From a virus: a stretch of DNA of 22,638 nt. This document shows, in pieces, positions 1 through 7,537 of this stretch. Made by a program: the position numbers and the translations under genes. The stretch's first letter is position 1; every line of letters begins with the position of its first letter. The stretch is taken from the IMG/VR virus record IMGVR_UViG_3300021091_000454, positions 1 through 22,638 of that record. One strand, 5' to 3'. Under the pieces are notes generated by a model. The model saw only the letters and a list, made by a program, of their open reading frames with translations. It was not told the origin of the DNA and ran no database searches.

Positions 1-231
1 TACGCCACGGTCTACGCCTCGGTGGTCCCGGCCAGCGGCCAAGAAAACACGATCGCCGAGGCGATGCAGGTGCAGCAGACGCACACGATCACCATTCGCT
101 ACCGCAGCGATGTGGCGGCAACGCATCGAGCGCTTTTCAGCTCTAGGCAGTTTAATTTTCAGTTCGTGCGCAACCTCGATGAGCGCAACCGCTGGCTGGA
201 AATTACCGCCACCGAAAGGACGGGTGCGTGA
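1..231 (+). CDS. Phage head-closure / head-tail adaptor protein, 5'-truncated
   Basis: The reading frame is open from base 1, so only the C-terminal 76 residues are present. The segment with YASVVPASGQENTIAEAMQV followed by HTITIRYRSDV and a final NLDERNRWLEITATE matches the layout of the SPP1 gp16 / HK97-type head-tail joining family (Pfam PF05521), in which a beta-barrel ends with a conserved 'DERxRxLEI' strand. These proteins sit in the connector below the portal and close the filled head. The stop (229-231) overlaps the next start in a TGATG. The start codon lies outside the window. Identification is from motif memory. Confidence 0.75.
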   Translation, partial: YATVYASVVPASGQENTIAEAMQVQQTHTITIRYRSDVAATHRALFSSRQFNFQFVRNLDERNRWLEITATERTGA

Positions 232-800
232 TGGCGGTCCGGTTTAACAGCCAGAGCAGCAGGGCCGCCGCCAAGCTGACCGGCTTGAGCAACGCGCTGG
301 CGTTTCTCAAATCAATTGGTCCGAACAAGCTCAAGGCGGCGCTTAAGACAGCGGCGCGGAAAGTGTCGCCTATTGCGGTCGCGGCGGCCAGACAGAAAGC
401 TCCGCAGTTACGCAAATTCGTGTACACGCAGGACGGCAAGATGCCGGTGTACGGAGCCAGCGGCCAGCTCAAGAAATCCATTGGCTACCGCATCGGCGTC
501 AACAAGAGGACCGGCTCGATCTACTCCGTGGTCGGTCCTCGTCGTCGCATGTATGCCATGGCGTTCATGGCGTACTACAAACCCAAAAAGACCGTACAAG
601 CGCAGCGGAATGTCATGGTCCGCGTTAATCCCGGCAAGTACACGCACCTTGTTGAGAACGGATTCACGGCCAAGATCTGGGGCACCGGCAAGCGCGTCGT
701 GGTCCAAGGCAGGCCGTTCCTGCAGCGAGCGCTCAACGAAGTCAATCCGCAGATCGAGCCGATCACCGTCGATGCCGTTATGAGGGAGCTGGAGAAATGA
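231..800 (+). CDS. HK97 gp10-like tail completion / neck protein
   Basis: A 189-residue basic protein. An N-terminal helix (about 15-60) is rich in Ala and Lys, followed by a beta-rich part with GASGQLKKSIGYRIG and VVGPRRR, and by KYTHLVENGF and GRPFLQRALNE near the end. The 'A....G.L+.SI' and 'H...vEfGt...pa.PF.rpA' pattern is the signature of the HK97 gp10 family, which joins the neck to the tail. The ATG at 231 overlaps the previous stop; a GTG at 228 is in frame but less likely. Its position between head-closure and tail-terminator genes fits this role. Confidence 0.8.
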   Translation: MAVRFNSQSSRAAAKLTGLSNALAFLKSIGPNKLKAALKTAARKVSPIAVAAARQKAPQLRKFVYTQDGKMPVYGASGQLKKSIGYRIGVNKRTGSIYSVVGPRRRMYAMAFMAYYKPKKTVQAQRNVMVRVNPGKYTHLVENGFTAKIWGTGKRVVVQGRPFLQRALNEVNPQIEPITVDAVMRELEK

Positions 801-1213
801 GCCTGCTCGGCAAGGTGCTCCGCGACTACCTGTCCGGCCAGACCGGCTACGCGGCCAATTTGCCTGGCGGCATACATCCCGAGCAGGCGCCGCAGGGATC
901 GTCGTTGCCGTTTGCGGTGACGACCGGATCGAGTCGCACGCGGGTGATGCACCTTGACGGCACCCCTGCGGTCAGCACCGAGGTCGTCGATATGACCATA
1001 GTGGCCATGACTCGAAGCGTGGCCCAAACGTCGGCCGATTGGATCAAGGCGCGGATCCAAGAGTCTCCGGCGCGGCAGACAATCGGGAACACCATTGTTC
1101 ACCATTGGAGAATTGAGAACGAGTCGGACGAGTCGCAGGCTTACACCGACGGCTCGGACGAACAGGCACGCCTGACGACGCTCACAATCGTCGGCACTAT
1201 GGAGGGTGGATAA
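797..1213 (+). CDS. Tail terminator / tail completion protein (DUF3168-like)
   Basis: 138 residues, starting in an ATGA overlap with the preceding gene. It has a short N-terminal helix (LLGKVLRDYLS), an extended middle containing GGIHPEQAPQGSSLPFAV, and a beta-strand-rich end (VDMTIVAMTRS, LTTLTIVGTM). Size, position directly upstream of the tail tube gene, and the PQGxxxPFAV-type strand fit DUF3168 / lambda gpU-like proteins, which cap the tail tube and define its length end. The assignment relies on synteny as much as on sequence. Confidence 0.65.
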   Translation: MSLLGKVLRDYLSGQTGYAANLPGGIHPEQAPQGSSLPFAVTTGSSRTRVMHLDGTPAVSTEVVDMTIVAMTRSVAQTSADWIKARIQESPARQTIGNTIVHHWRIENESDESQAYTDGSDEQARLTTLTIVGTMEGG

Positions 1214-1656
1214 TGCCAAAGGTTTTGGCTGCGGGCGCTAATGCGTCCATTGCGTCGATCACGCTGGTGTCAGGAGTCGAGACCACGGGCGCCTCGAGTT
1301 CGTTGGACAATCTGGTGTCTATTGGAAGCAACAGCGCCACGGTCGCCACCAGCGACCAGACCGGACTCGCCGACAGCACCTTGATAAAGTTTCCGGCTCG
1401 GATTGATCCAGGCACCGTGCAGTTTGAATTTTTCCTTGACGACACCGCCACGGCTACCAACCAGCTCACGGCGTTACGGACTCGGCTTACTAACAAAATT
1501 AAGAGCGTGGTAACTGTGGACTTTATCGGATCGGCGATTGACACGCTGTTTTCGTTCACCGGGTTTATCACGGATGTGACGACGCCGACCATCGCCGCAG
1601 GCGACGACACGCTGAAGTACACCGTAACCCTGACGATATCCAGCGCGGCGCTGTAA
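1213..1656 (+). CDS. Major tail tube protein
   Basis: 147 residues, low in charge and rich in Thr, Ser, Ala and Gly, with alternating beta-strand patterns (STLIKFPARIDPGTVQFEFF, SVVTVDFIG, YTVTLTISSAAL). This is typical of siphovirus tube subunits that assemble as hexameric rings around the tape measure. 'IDPGTVQFEFFLDD' resembles the strand-loop common to tube proteins of the lambda gpV/HK97 type. It starts in TAATG overlap with the terminator gene and is followed by the chaperone pair and tape measure, the canonical order. Confidence 0.75.
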   Translation: MPKVLAAGANASIASITLVSGVETTGASSSLDNLVSIGSNSATVATSDQTGLADSTLIKFPARIDPGTVQFEFFLDDTATATNQLTALRTRLTNKIKSVVTVDFIGSAIDTLFSFTGFITDVTTPTIAAGDDTLKYTVTLTISSAAL

Positions 1657-1666
1657 GGAGCGATTG

Positions 1667-2038
1667 ATGGGACTGAGTAAGGCGGACATCCTGTCCAAGG
1701 CCAAAGTGCGGGTAGAACAAGTCGAGGTTCCCGAGTGGGGAGACGCGGTTCACCTGCGCGAGCTGACCGCTGGCGAGCGCGACCTCTACGAGGGAGCCTC
1801 GATCGAGGCCAAGGGAATGGCCAAGTGGCGGGATGTCCGAGCCAAGCTGCTGAGCCTGTCGCTGTGCGATGAGCAGGGTGTCAGGTTGTTTGGAGACGCA
1901 GATATTCAGCAGCTCAGTTCCCTGCCTGCCGGCATCGCCGATCGTCTTTGGGAAAAAGCGCTGAAGCTGAACCGCATGACCAAAGACGATGTGGATGCTC
2001 TGGAAAAAAACTCCGCGAGCGACCGACCCGCCGCTTGA
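1667..2038 (+). CDS. Tail assembly chaperone, G-like
   Basis: 123 residues from ATG 1667, chosen because AAGGAG (1655-1660) lies at the right distance; an in-frame TTG at 1664 is rejected. The sequence has the features of tail assembly chaperones: a short strand with VEVPEWGDAVHLRELTAGER (the 'v.ipeWG..v.vR.lt..er' pattern), and an acidic helical C-terminus. It acts with the downstream T-like segment to keep the tape measure soluble while the tube polymerises. The end of the gene carries a -1 slippery heptamer (2005-2011), so a fraction of ribosomes probably produces a longer GT fusion. Confidence 0.8.
   Translation: MGLSKADILSKAKVRVEQVEVPEWGDAVHLRELTAGERDLYEGASIEAKGMAKWRDVRAKLLSLSLCDEQGVRLFGDADIQQLSSLPAGIADRLWEKALKLNRMTKDDVDALEKNSASDRPAA
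2005..2011 (+). promoter_or_regulatory. Programmed -1 frameshift site (A AAA AAC)
   Basis: In the G frame the codons read GAA AAA AAC TCC, giving the canonical X XXY YYZ heptamer A AAA AAC nine codons before the G stop. A -1 slip enters the frame of the T-like ORF, which is open through the site (KKLRERPTRRLMFALAG). This is the arrangement of lambda G/GT and of many siphoviruses. I did not identify a definite downstream pseudoknot. Confidence 0.75.
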
Positions 2039-2331
2039 TGTTCGCATTAGCCGGACATCTCGGCTGTACGGTCGCCGAGCTAGGTGAGCGGATGAGTGCG
2101 AGCGAGCTGGCCGAGTGGATGGCGCTCATGTCAGTTGATCCATGGGGTCAGGTTCGCGGCGACATCCAGGCGGCGACAGCGGCGTGGGCCGCGACGGCAC
2201 CGTGGGCCAAGGATGTCTCGATGTCGGACTTCCTGCCGCACTACGGCGAGGAGTCCTCGACGAGGGAGATGAGTCCCGAGCAGGCGCGAGCGATTCTGCT
2301 GGCTAGTGGTGCGGAGGTCAGGCGTGGCTAG
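2038..2331 (+). CDS. Tail assembly chaperone, T-like (read mainly as GT fusion)
   Basis: 97 residues if started at ATG 2038, which overlaps the G stop as TGATG. The N-terminus (LAGHLGCTVAELGERMSASE, then LAEWMALMSVDPWG) matches the DUF4035 / gpT-like pattern 'LA..LG.tv.EL...ms..E...W.a.....P.G'. No Shine-Dalgarno is visible before ATG 2038, so expression is more likely by -1 frameshifting at 2005-2011, giving a fusion running from 1667 to 2331; reinitiation at the overlap is the alternative. It overlaps the tape measure start by 8 bases. Confidence 0.75.
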   Translation: MFALAGHLGCTVAELGERMSASELAEWMALMSVDPWGQVRGDIQAATAAWAATAPWAKDVSMSDFLPHYGEESSTREMSPEQARAILLASGAEVRRG

Positions 2332-4333
2332 CATCATCCGCACATCACTGGCCATGGCATGGGACGGCATCGAGGCGATTGCCGGACTCACTAAAATGGC
2401 TGGCAGTCTCCAGAAGACCGGCCAGCATGTTGATGATCTTGCGATCAAGGAAAAGCGCGCCGCAGCCGAACAAGCCGCGTTCAACAAACAGCTTGAGGGT
2501 ATGAACGCTCTAGAGCGAAAGCAGGCCATCCTAGCGCGGGAAACGAAGCAGCGCCGCATGTCGATGAGCGCTGAAGCTATTCAGGCCGACATTCGTGCTA
2601 AGGAGAAAGCAGCTCAAAAGGAAAAAGCGCTCGACGAATTTAGAAACAAGTCGACCTTCCAGAAGTTGGGCAGCATCGCCGCCGGTGCTGCCGACATCCG
2701 TGCCGCCGGCGGCATGGCATTTGGCGTGGCCGGTGGCATCGCCAGCGGAGCGATGCAGTTCGCGCAGCTCGGCGCCGAGCTGGAGTCGATGCAGATCCGC
2801 GCGGCGCACCTCGCCGGCAGTTTTTCCAAAGGCACCAAGGCGATCGAGGACATGCGCCAGGCGTCCATGGCGTCAGGTGTCGCTCTCAAGGAAAACATCG
2901 CCGCCATGTCCGGCCTGGCCAATGCCGGCATCTCAATGGAGGCGGCGACCAAGACCGTGATGCAGGTGCAGGGTGCGGCCGAGCTACTCGGCGAGCAAGG
3001 CGCCGCCACGATTGCCAGCTCCATTGCGGGCATTTTTAAGGCCGGCATTGCCGGCGCTGGCGAGCTCGACGCGCTGCAGTCTCAAGGCATCAGAGTCTAC
3101 GAGTCGCTGGCCAAGGTGCTGGAGCAGACCACTGGCAAGACGCATTCGCTTGAAGAAGCCATGGCGGCGGTGCGGGAAGGTTCCGTAACCAGCGCCGAGG
3201 GAATCCGCGCGGTCATGATTGCGACTAACGACAAGGACATGCAGGACGCGGCGGCAAGGTTTGCCGGTTCGTTTGAAGGCCAGGTGCGGCGGCTCAAGAC
3301 GACCATGGAGGACACCTTCCGCGAAATCTCGAAGATGTTCCTAGACAGCTTTGACATCACCTCGATCGCAGCCGGACTGCGTGGCGCGTTCATAGCGATC
3401 AGGGACATCGTTAAGGAAATCTCAGACACATTCATTCCAGTCATTGATCCGAAGGACAAGGCGCAAGGAATACAAAACACATTCAAAAACATACGGGATA
3501 TTACCTATGACCTGTCTGAGCGTTTTGCCAAACTGGCGCTAGATTTTAAGTTTGCAATTGAGGACGCGGTTGCTTCTTTGGAGCTGATGGCCAAAAAGTT
3601 TGAGATCAGCATGCGCGAGGGTGTTTCCGGACAGATGACAGGTAAGACCAAAAGGTTGCAACGAGAGGCTGAAATCAATCAAGAGTTGATCCGTGGCAGG
3701 CCGGAAGAGATCGCGACGATACGAGCTGGCCAATCGGCCGCAATCACTGAATTTTTCAACAACATCAAAGCTAATGCTGCCGCTCGTGATGCTGCCAATG
3801 CCGCCAATCCCCAACAGAATGTTGCCGACGCATTCAACAAACTAAACAACCAAGTGGGCGAGGCGCAGCTTGCTCTTGAGGCCATGGCTAAGAGCACCAA
3901 TAAGTTTGCCACCGACACGCTTACGCAGATGCGCACGCCGTTTGAATCGTTTAATCATGAATTGCAAAGCATTTCAAAATCGGCAACAGAAGCCAAGATG
4001 GCGTTGATGGGAAGTGCAATCAATCAAAAAGAAATCAACAGGTTTCGCGAGGCGGCCAATCGCAAGACTGGAAAACTTCTTCAAGACCTCATCGCCAACA
4101 ACATCGGCGGCGAGTCGCAGTTCTCGTCTGCATCTGTGCGCGGCAGCGCCGCCGATGTTGAGATGCGGGTGCGCGCGCAGTACGGCGAGGAGACGATGTC
4201 GATCCAAGAGAAGATTCGCATTGCCACCGAGCGCGCGGCGTTCAACAGCGACAAGCAGTTGGCATACTCGGATCAACTGGTCAAGGCATTCGAGAAGGTT
4301 AAGGGGCCGCCGGTGGCGGCAATAGGCAAATAA
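2324..4333 (+). CDS. Tape measure protein
   Basis: 669 residues from GTG 2324, preferred over GTG 2306 because GGAGG (2313-2317) is 6 bases upstream. It sets tail length and is ejected with the DNA. The N-terminal 100 residues are charged and helical (coiled-coil-like, many Lys/Glu/Ala). Residues about 120-330 resemble the tape-measure core domain (TIGR02675-like): AELESMQIRAAHLAGSF, LDALQSQGIRVYESLAKVL and a REGSVTSAEG motif. The rest is long and helical. It is short for the family, predicting a tail near 100 nm. No clear transmembrane bundle; the Gly/Ala-rich stretch at about 115-145 is the most hydrophobic part. Confidence 0.85.
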   Translation: MASIIRTSLAMAWDGIEAIAGLTKMAGSLQKTGQHVDDLAIKEKRAAAEQAAFNKQLEGMNALERKQAILARETKQRRMSMSAEAIQADIRAKEKAAQKEKALDEFRNKSTFQKLGSIAAGAADIRAAGGMAFGVAGGIASGAMQFAQLGAELESMQIRAAHLAGSFSKGTKAIEDMRQASMASGVALKENIAAMSGLANAGISMEAATKTVMQVQGAAELLGEQGAATIASSIAGIFKAGIAGAGELDALQSQGIRVYESLAKVLEQTTGKTHSLEEAMAAVREGSVTSAEGIRAVMIATNDKDMQDAAARFAGSFEGQVRRLKTTMEDTFREISKMFLDSFDITSIAAGLRGAFIAIRDIVKEISDTFIPVIDPKDKAQGIQNTFKNIRDITYDLSERFAKLALDFKFAIEDAVASLELMAKKFEISMREGVSGQMTGKTKRLQREAEINQELIRGRPEEIATIRAGQSAAITEFFNNIKANAAARDAANAANPQQNVADAFNKLNNQVGEAQLALEAMAKSTNKFATDTLTQMRTPFESFNHELQSISKSATEAKMALMGSAINQKEINRFREAANRKTGKLLQDLIANNIGGESQFSSASVRGSAADVEMRVRAQYGEETMSIQEKIRIATERAAFNSDKQLAYSDQLVKAFEKVKGPPVAAIGK

Positions 4334-4334
4334 C

Positions 4335-5273
4335 ATGGCCTACAAGCTATTCAAGGAGTCTGAGGCCGGGCGGCGCGCCAGCATCGACCAACGATACCAG
4401 CGCACCTATGCTCGAGTTTTTATCATTCGCACCGACTCGTCGAGCTATGGTCCCTACTACGCCGGCTCTCACCCATCGCTGCCGGCGATCTGGTCGGCTC
4501 ATCCCGAGGATGCGCTGGCTCGCTGCACATCGCTAGATGTCCAGCAGGACGCTGGCGATGCGCTCCAATGGCGTGTCACGGCAAACTACGCCTACTATGC
4601 GGACCAAACTAGCAATGCCAGCACCGGCGATCCTGCCGTCGACAATCAACAAAAAGGCCAGGATCCGGTTGATCGCGTGCAATCGCCTCTTAGCCGTCCG
4701 CGCGACTACCAGATCTCCACGACCAGCTACAAGATCGCCACGGCAACGGCATGCAACACGAGCACCAATGCGTACACTGTGCCAATCGTCAACTCGGCAG
4801 GTGATCCATTCCTGCCACCACTGGAGACCGAGCGCGGCGCCGCAACGCTCACCGTTGGACTCAACAGCAGCAGCGAACCATCGAGCGCGTGGATCCAATC
4901 GATTGGGTTCGTCAACAGCAGCAGTTACACGATCGGACCTTATGTGATCGCCGCCGGCCTGACCAAGTTGGACAGCGTCTCGGCGCAGCGAGCGTTTGAG
5001 AACAATGTTGCTTATTGGCGTTGGAGCCTTGTGTTTTCGTATCGGCCGCTTGGGTGGGCCGTCGTCGTCATGGATGCTGGCAAGCGCGAAAAAAGCGCCA
5101 TCAGCGGCGAGATGCGAAACATCACCATGAACGGCGTGCCAGTGTCATCGCCTGTGCCGCTCAATGGGAGCGGATTCAAGCTGAGCCGCACGCTGATCGA
5201 GGCCGACCCGGTCGGCGCCTACACCTACCTGACCTTCCATGTGTATCCTCGCGTGGCATTCCCGAGTCTGTAA
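4335..5273 (+). CDS. Tail tip / distal tail structural protein, unrecognised
   Basis: 312 residues directly after the tape measure, the usual place for distal tail or baseplate components. I do not recognise a family. It is rich in Ser, Thr, Ala and Tyr with strand-like stretches (CTSLDVQQDAGDALQWRVTA, WSLVFSYRPLGWAVVVMDAG, YLTFHVYPRVAF) and no membrane segments or cysteine clusters. The 'ALQWRVTANYAYYA' portion alternates hydrophobic residues like the barrels of distal tail proteins. Its stop overlaps the next start as TAATG, so it is probably co-translated with the fibre genes. Confidence 0.55.
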   Translation: MAYKLFKESEAGRRASIDQRYQRTYARVFIIRTDSSSYGPYYAGSHPSLPAIWSAHPEDALARCTSLDVQQDAGDALQWRVTANYAYYADQTSNASTGDPAVDNQQKGQDPVDRVQSPLSRPRDYQISTTSYKIATATACNTSTNAYTVPIVNSAGDPFLPPLETERGAATLTVGLNSSSEPSSAWIQSIGFVNSSSYTIGPYVIAAGLTKLDSVSAQRAFENNVAYWRWSLVFSYRPLGWAVVVMDAGKREKSAISGEMRNITMNGVPVSSPVPLNGSGFKLSRTLIEADPVGAYTYLTFHVYPRVAFPSL

Positions 5274-6034
5274 TGGCTGGATACCTTGTCAGCGACGAAG
5301 ACCTCAAGCGCCTGGCGGCGGTGCTGTCCGACTATGAGCGAGGGTTGCTGAATACCAAGACGCTGCCAGAGGAGTTTGCCGGACAGCTCCCTATCGTGCA
5401 TGTTGTCAGGGTGTCAGGATCTCCGACCAGCGGCACCTATCCCGGCTACCTGCAGGAGTACAACGAGACCACGTCAACCTATACAGATCTTGACAGCATC
5501 TTGATCCGCGAGATCAACGGCGCCGCGCTGAATATCAACACGAAGTACATCGGCCGCTACGCCGGCGATGTGGCCACAGGCAGCGTCTATCTAGTCATTG
5601 CTACCGGCAGCTCATGCGAAACCCTGACGATTGATTTCATCACCTCGCTGTCCTGCGTTGATGGCGTGATTACGCCTGTGTATTCGACCGTTTGCATACC
5701 TTGCGCCTACATCTGCACGACGACCACGACGACAACAACGGCAGCGCCGACAAGCAGCACCACGACCAGCTCAACTTCAAGTACCACGACAGAAGAACCG
5801 ACTACCACCACGACCACGACTACGACAGAAGAACCGACAACGACTACGACAACGACAACGACAACGACGACAACATGCAATCCTGCAGCTTTTGGCTATG
5901 CCACTTGGGTTTGGACAGGTAGTTCCTGGAGCATGACGGGGAATTATTGCGACGAAAGTGCAGTCCCCGTCTCTCCAAATTTTAACGGTACAACGATAGG
6001 GCAAACGACATCAACATGCTGCGCGCCGACCTGA
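5273..6034 (+). CDS. Tail fibre-like protein with Thr-rich stalk and C-terminal Trp/Cys module
   Basis: 253 residues from ATG 5273 (TAATG overlap); a longer upstream extension of the frame is rejected because it lies inside the previous gene. Residues 1-145 form an N-terminal domain of unknown fold, probably the tail-attachment part, ending in a Cys cluster (CIPCAYIC). About 53 residues follow that are nearly all Thr with Ser, Ala and two TTEEPTT insertions. The C-terminus is one copy of a Trp/Cys module (ATWVWTGSSWSM, final TSTCCAPT) that recurs in the next two genes. I infer an adsorption or fibre role from place and architecture. Confidence 0.6.
   Translation: MAGYLVSDEDLKRLAAVLSDYERGLLNTKTLPEEFAGQLPIVHVVRVSGSPTSGTYPGYLQEYNETTSTYTDLDSILIREINGAALNINTKYIGRYAGDVATGSVYLVIATGSSCETLTIDFITSLSCVDGVITPVYSTVCIPCAYICTTTTTTTTAAPTSSTTTSSTSSTTTEEPTTTTTTTTTEEPTTTTTTTTTTTTTCNPAAFGYATWVWTGSSWSMTGNYCDESAVPVSPNFNGTTIGQTTSTCCAPT
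5717..5875 (+). repeat. Thr-coding low-complexity tract 1
   Basis: Continuous ACN-rich codons. It includes a 17-bp direct repeat (ACGACAGAAGAACCGAC at 5786-5802 and 5822-5838, 36 bp apart) and tandem ACAACG hexamers near the end. All units are multiples of three, so copy-number change would alter stalk length without shifting the frame. Confidence 0.9.
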
Positions 6035-6219
6035 TTGCTACCACTCAGCCACCTATTGACTGCCAGTGGCTATGGGATGGCATGCAGTGGGTCCCTTATG
6101 CGCATGAGGCATGCGAGCCGCCGTGCTGGCCGCCGCTGCGAGATGGCGTCTATTTTGGAGACATGACGACGACTGGCAGGACAACCACGCCTCCACCGAG
6201 GAGTCGCGAAAATGCCTGA
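6016..6219 (+). CDS. Small Trp/Cys module protein between the fibre genes
   Basis: 67 residues. It overlaps the previous gene by 19 bases and the next by 8, each in a different frame. The core (CQWLWDGMQWVP, CEPPCWPP, DGVYFGD) is a shortened copy of the same Trp/Cys module found in the flanking proteins, followed by TTTGRTTTPPP, a vestigial Thr stalk. There is no obvious ribosome binding site, so translation probably depends on coupling. It could be a free-standing tip subunit or a piece of a once-longer fibre split by frameshifts; the module match argues that the frame is real. Confidence 0.55.
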   Translation: MLRADLIATTQPPIDCQWLWDGMQWVPYAHEACEPPCWPPLRDGVYFGDMTTTGRTTTPPPRSRENA

Positions 6220-7537
6220 ATACAACCTGTGCGAAACGACATGCGTTTGGATCTGGGACGGTAGTAGCTGGTCAATCCTGTCTAGCGATTGCACGGCGCC
6301 GTGCGAATGCTCGTACATGCCTCCAACGCCGGGTGAATTTATTGGCCAGGAGGTTCTAACTTGGTGCATCGACTCGACGCCGACTAGCACGACGACAACC
6401 GAGGAGCCAGTAAGTAGCACGACCACTACTACCACGACTACCACGACTACCACGACTACCACGACTGCGGCGCCATGCCAAGGAATTTGTCAGTACCAGT
6501 GGTCAAGTGCGCTTAACCAATGGTTTATTGAGTTTTCAGGATGCGTTGGCGAAGGCTGTGGATGTCCTCCACCTCCTGAGACACCGGGGGCAGTCAACGG
6601 CGAGACATGGGCTGACTACTGCATACCCGGTGGCACGACCACGACAACTACGACGACATCGACATCCAGTAGCTCGACCTCGACAAGCTCCAGCTCGACT
6701 ACCACGACATCCACCTCGACAAGCACTACCTCGACCAGCTCCAGTTCGACATCAAGCACTACGACGACCACAACAACCGCCGCGCCATGCACCGGCGGAT
6801 GCACTTGGCGCTGGTCCGCCGCTGGATCCGCATGGCTAAAATACGGTCCAGGCAACTGCTCAGATGGTTGCTCATGCCAAGCGCCAACGACGCCGGGAAC
6901 AGTAGATGGCGAATACCAGACGGTAAACTGTGCACGACTGACATGTCAGGCGTGCTGCGGAAATAATGATTGCTGTCCAATAATTTGCTGCGGCGAAACA
7001 ATTCCTGCAGTCCTTTATGTAACATTTAACATGGCTGGTTTATTTAATTGCATGGACGGAGTGTCCGTGCAAATCAATTTTGTTTCAAGGACCAACACAG
7101 TTCCAACTCTCTACAGTTACGCCAGCACTGGTTCTGTAAATTTTAACGGACTAAAATATCAAAAAGTCACCCCGTGCAACGGCCTGACATACTATCGGCT
7201 CGGTAACTGTTTTGGCGCCGCACAATACGATTGCGACAACGATTTGTATGTCCATGTCGGATTAAACATTGAATGCGGAGAAGGCGGCGGAACTATTTTG
7301 GGCGCTTTTATTTCGTGGATAGTTCAAGGCAAAGACATCTTTACACCATGCACATTTGTTGCGCGACAGGCAAACGGTTATCCAGTAAATTTTTCATGTC
7401 CTGTTTTGCCAATCAATTACACCATAGATTTTCCTAGTTATTTTGACAACTGCGAGTTAAGTGGATCAAATCCTAATGCGGGTATTGTTTATGGAAATCA
7501 AGCCGATGGCGCATTCACGCTGAGCCTGACCGAATGA
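6212..7537 (+). CDS. Modular tail fibre with three Trp/Cys modules and two Thr/Ser stalks
   Basis: 441 residues. Order: module A (about 5-52, CVWIWDGSSWS with CECSYMPPTPGE), stalk of about 30 Thr/Ser, module B (about 90-135, CQYQWSSALNQW, CGCPPPPETPG), stalk of about 48 alternating Thr and Ser, module C (about 193-235, CTWRWSAAGSAWL, CSCQAPTTPG), then a Cys-rich hinge (CQACCGNNDCCPIICC) and a C-terminal domain of about 185 residues of unknown fold. That last domain is encoded by clearly AT-richer DNA (about 6955-7510), suggesting separate acquisition, as is common for receptor-binding tips. The even number of cysteines per module suggests disulphides. A receptor-binding role is inferred. Confidence 0.6.
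   Translation: MPEYNLCETTCVWIWDGSSWSILSSDCTAPCECSYMPPTPGEFIGQEVLTWCIDSTPTSTTTTEEPVSSTTTTTTTTTTTTTTTTAAPCQGICQYQWSSALNQWFIEFSGCVGEGCGCPPPPETPGAVNGETWADYCIPGGTTTTTTTTSTSSSSTSTSSSSTTTTSTSTSTTSTSSSSTSSTTTTTTTAAPCTGGCTWRWSAAGSAWLKYGPGNCSDGCSCQAPTTPGTVDGEYQTVNCARLTCQACCGNNDCCPIICCGETIPAVLYVTFNMAGLFNCMDGVSVQINFVSRTNTVPTLYSYASTGSVNFNGLKYQKVTPCNGLTYYRLGNCFGAAQYDCDNDLYVHVGLNIECGEGGGTILGAFISWIVQGKDIFTPCTFVARQANGYPVNFSCPVLPINYTIDFPSYFDNCELSGSNPNAGIVYGNQADGAFTLSLTE
6377..6466 (+). repeat. Thr-coding tract 2 with 9-bp tandem repeat
   Basis: It contains the 9-bp unit ACTACCACG in four perfect tandem copies (6428-6463) inside a Thr/Ser-coding stretch. The unit is in frame (Thr-Thr-Thr). Confidence 0.9.
6635..6778 (+). 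repeat. Thr/Ser-coding tract 3
   Basis: Alternating ACN and AGC/TCG codons, for example repeats of TCGACNAGCTCC-like units, code for about 48 Thr and Ser residues linking modules B and C of the fibre. Confidence 0.9.

Noticed and set aside
1948-2037. T-like protein starting at ATG 1948
   Set aside because: It would overlap the G gene by 90 bases with unrelated sequence; similarity to the T family begins around 2038, and the slippery site explains the upstream frame.
5015-5272. Upstream extension of the first fibre gene
   Set aside because: It lies wholly within the preceding tail gene; the TAATG at 5271-5275 gives a better start.
6070-6462. - strand ORF with a poly-Val run
   Set aside because: Antisense of the Thr-coding repeats; no independent signal.
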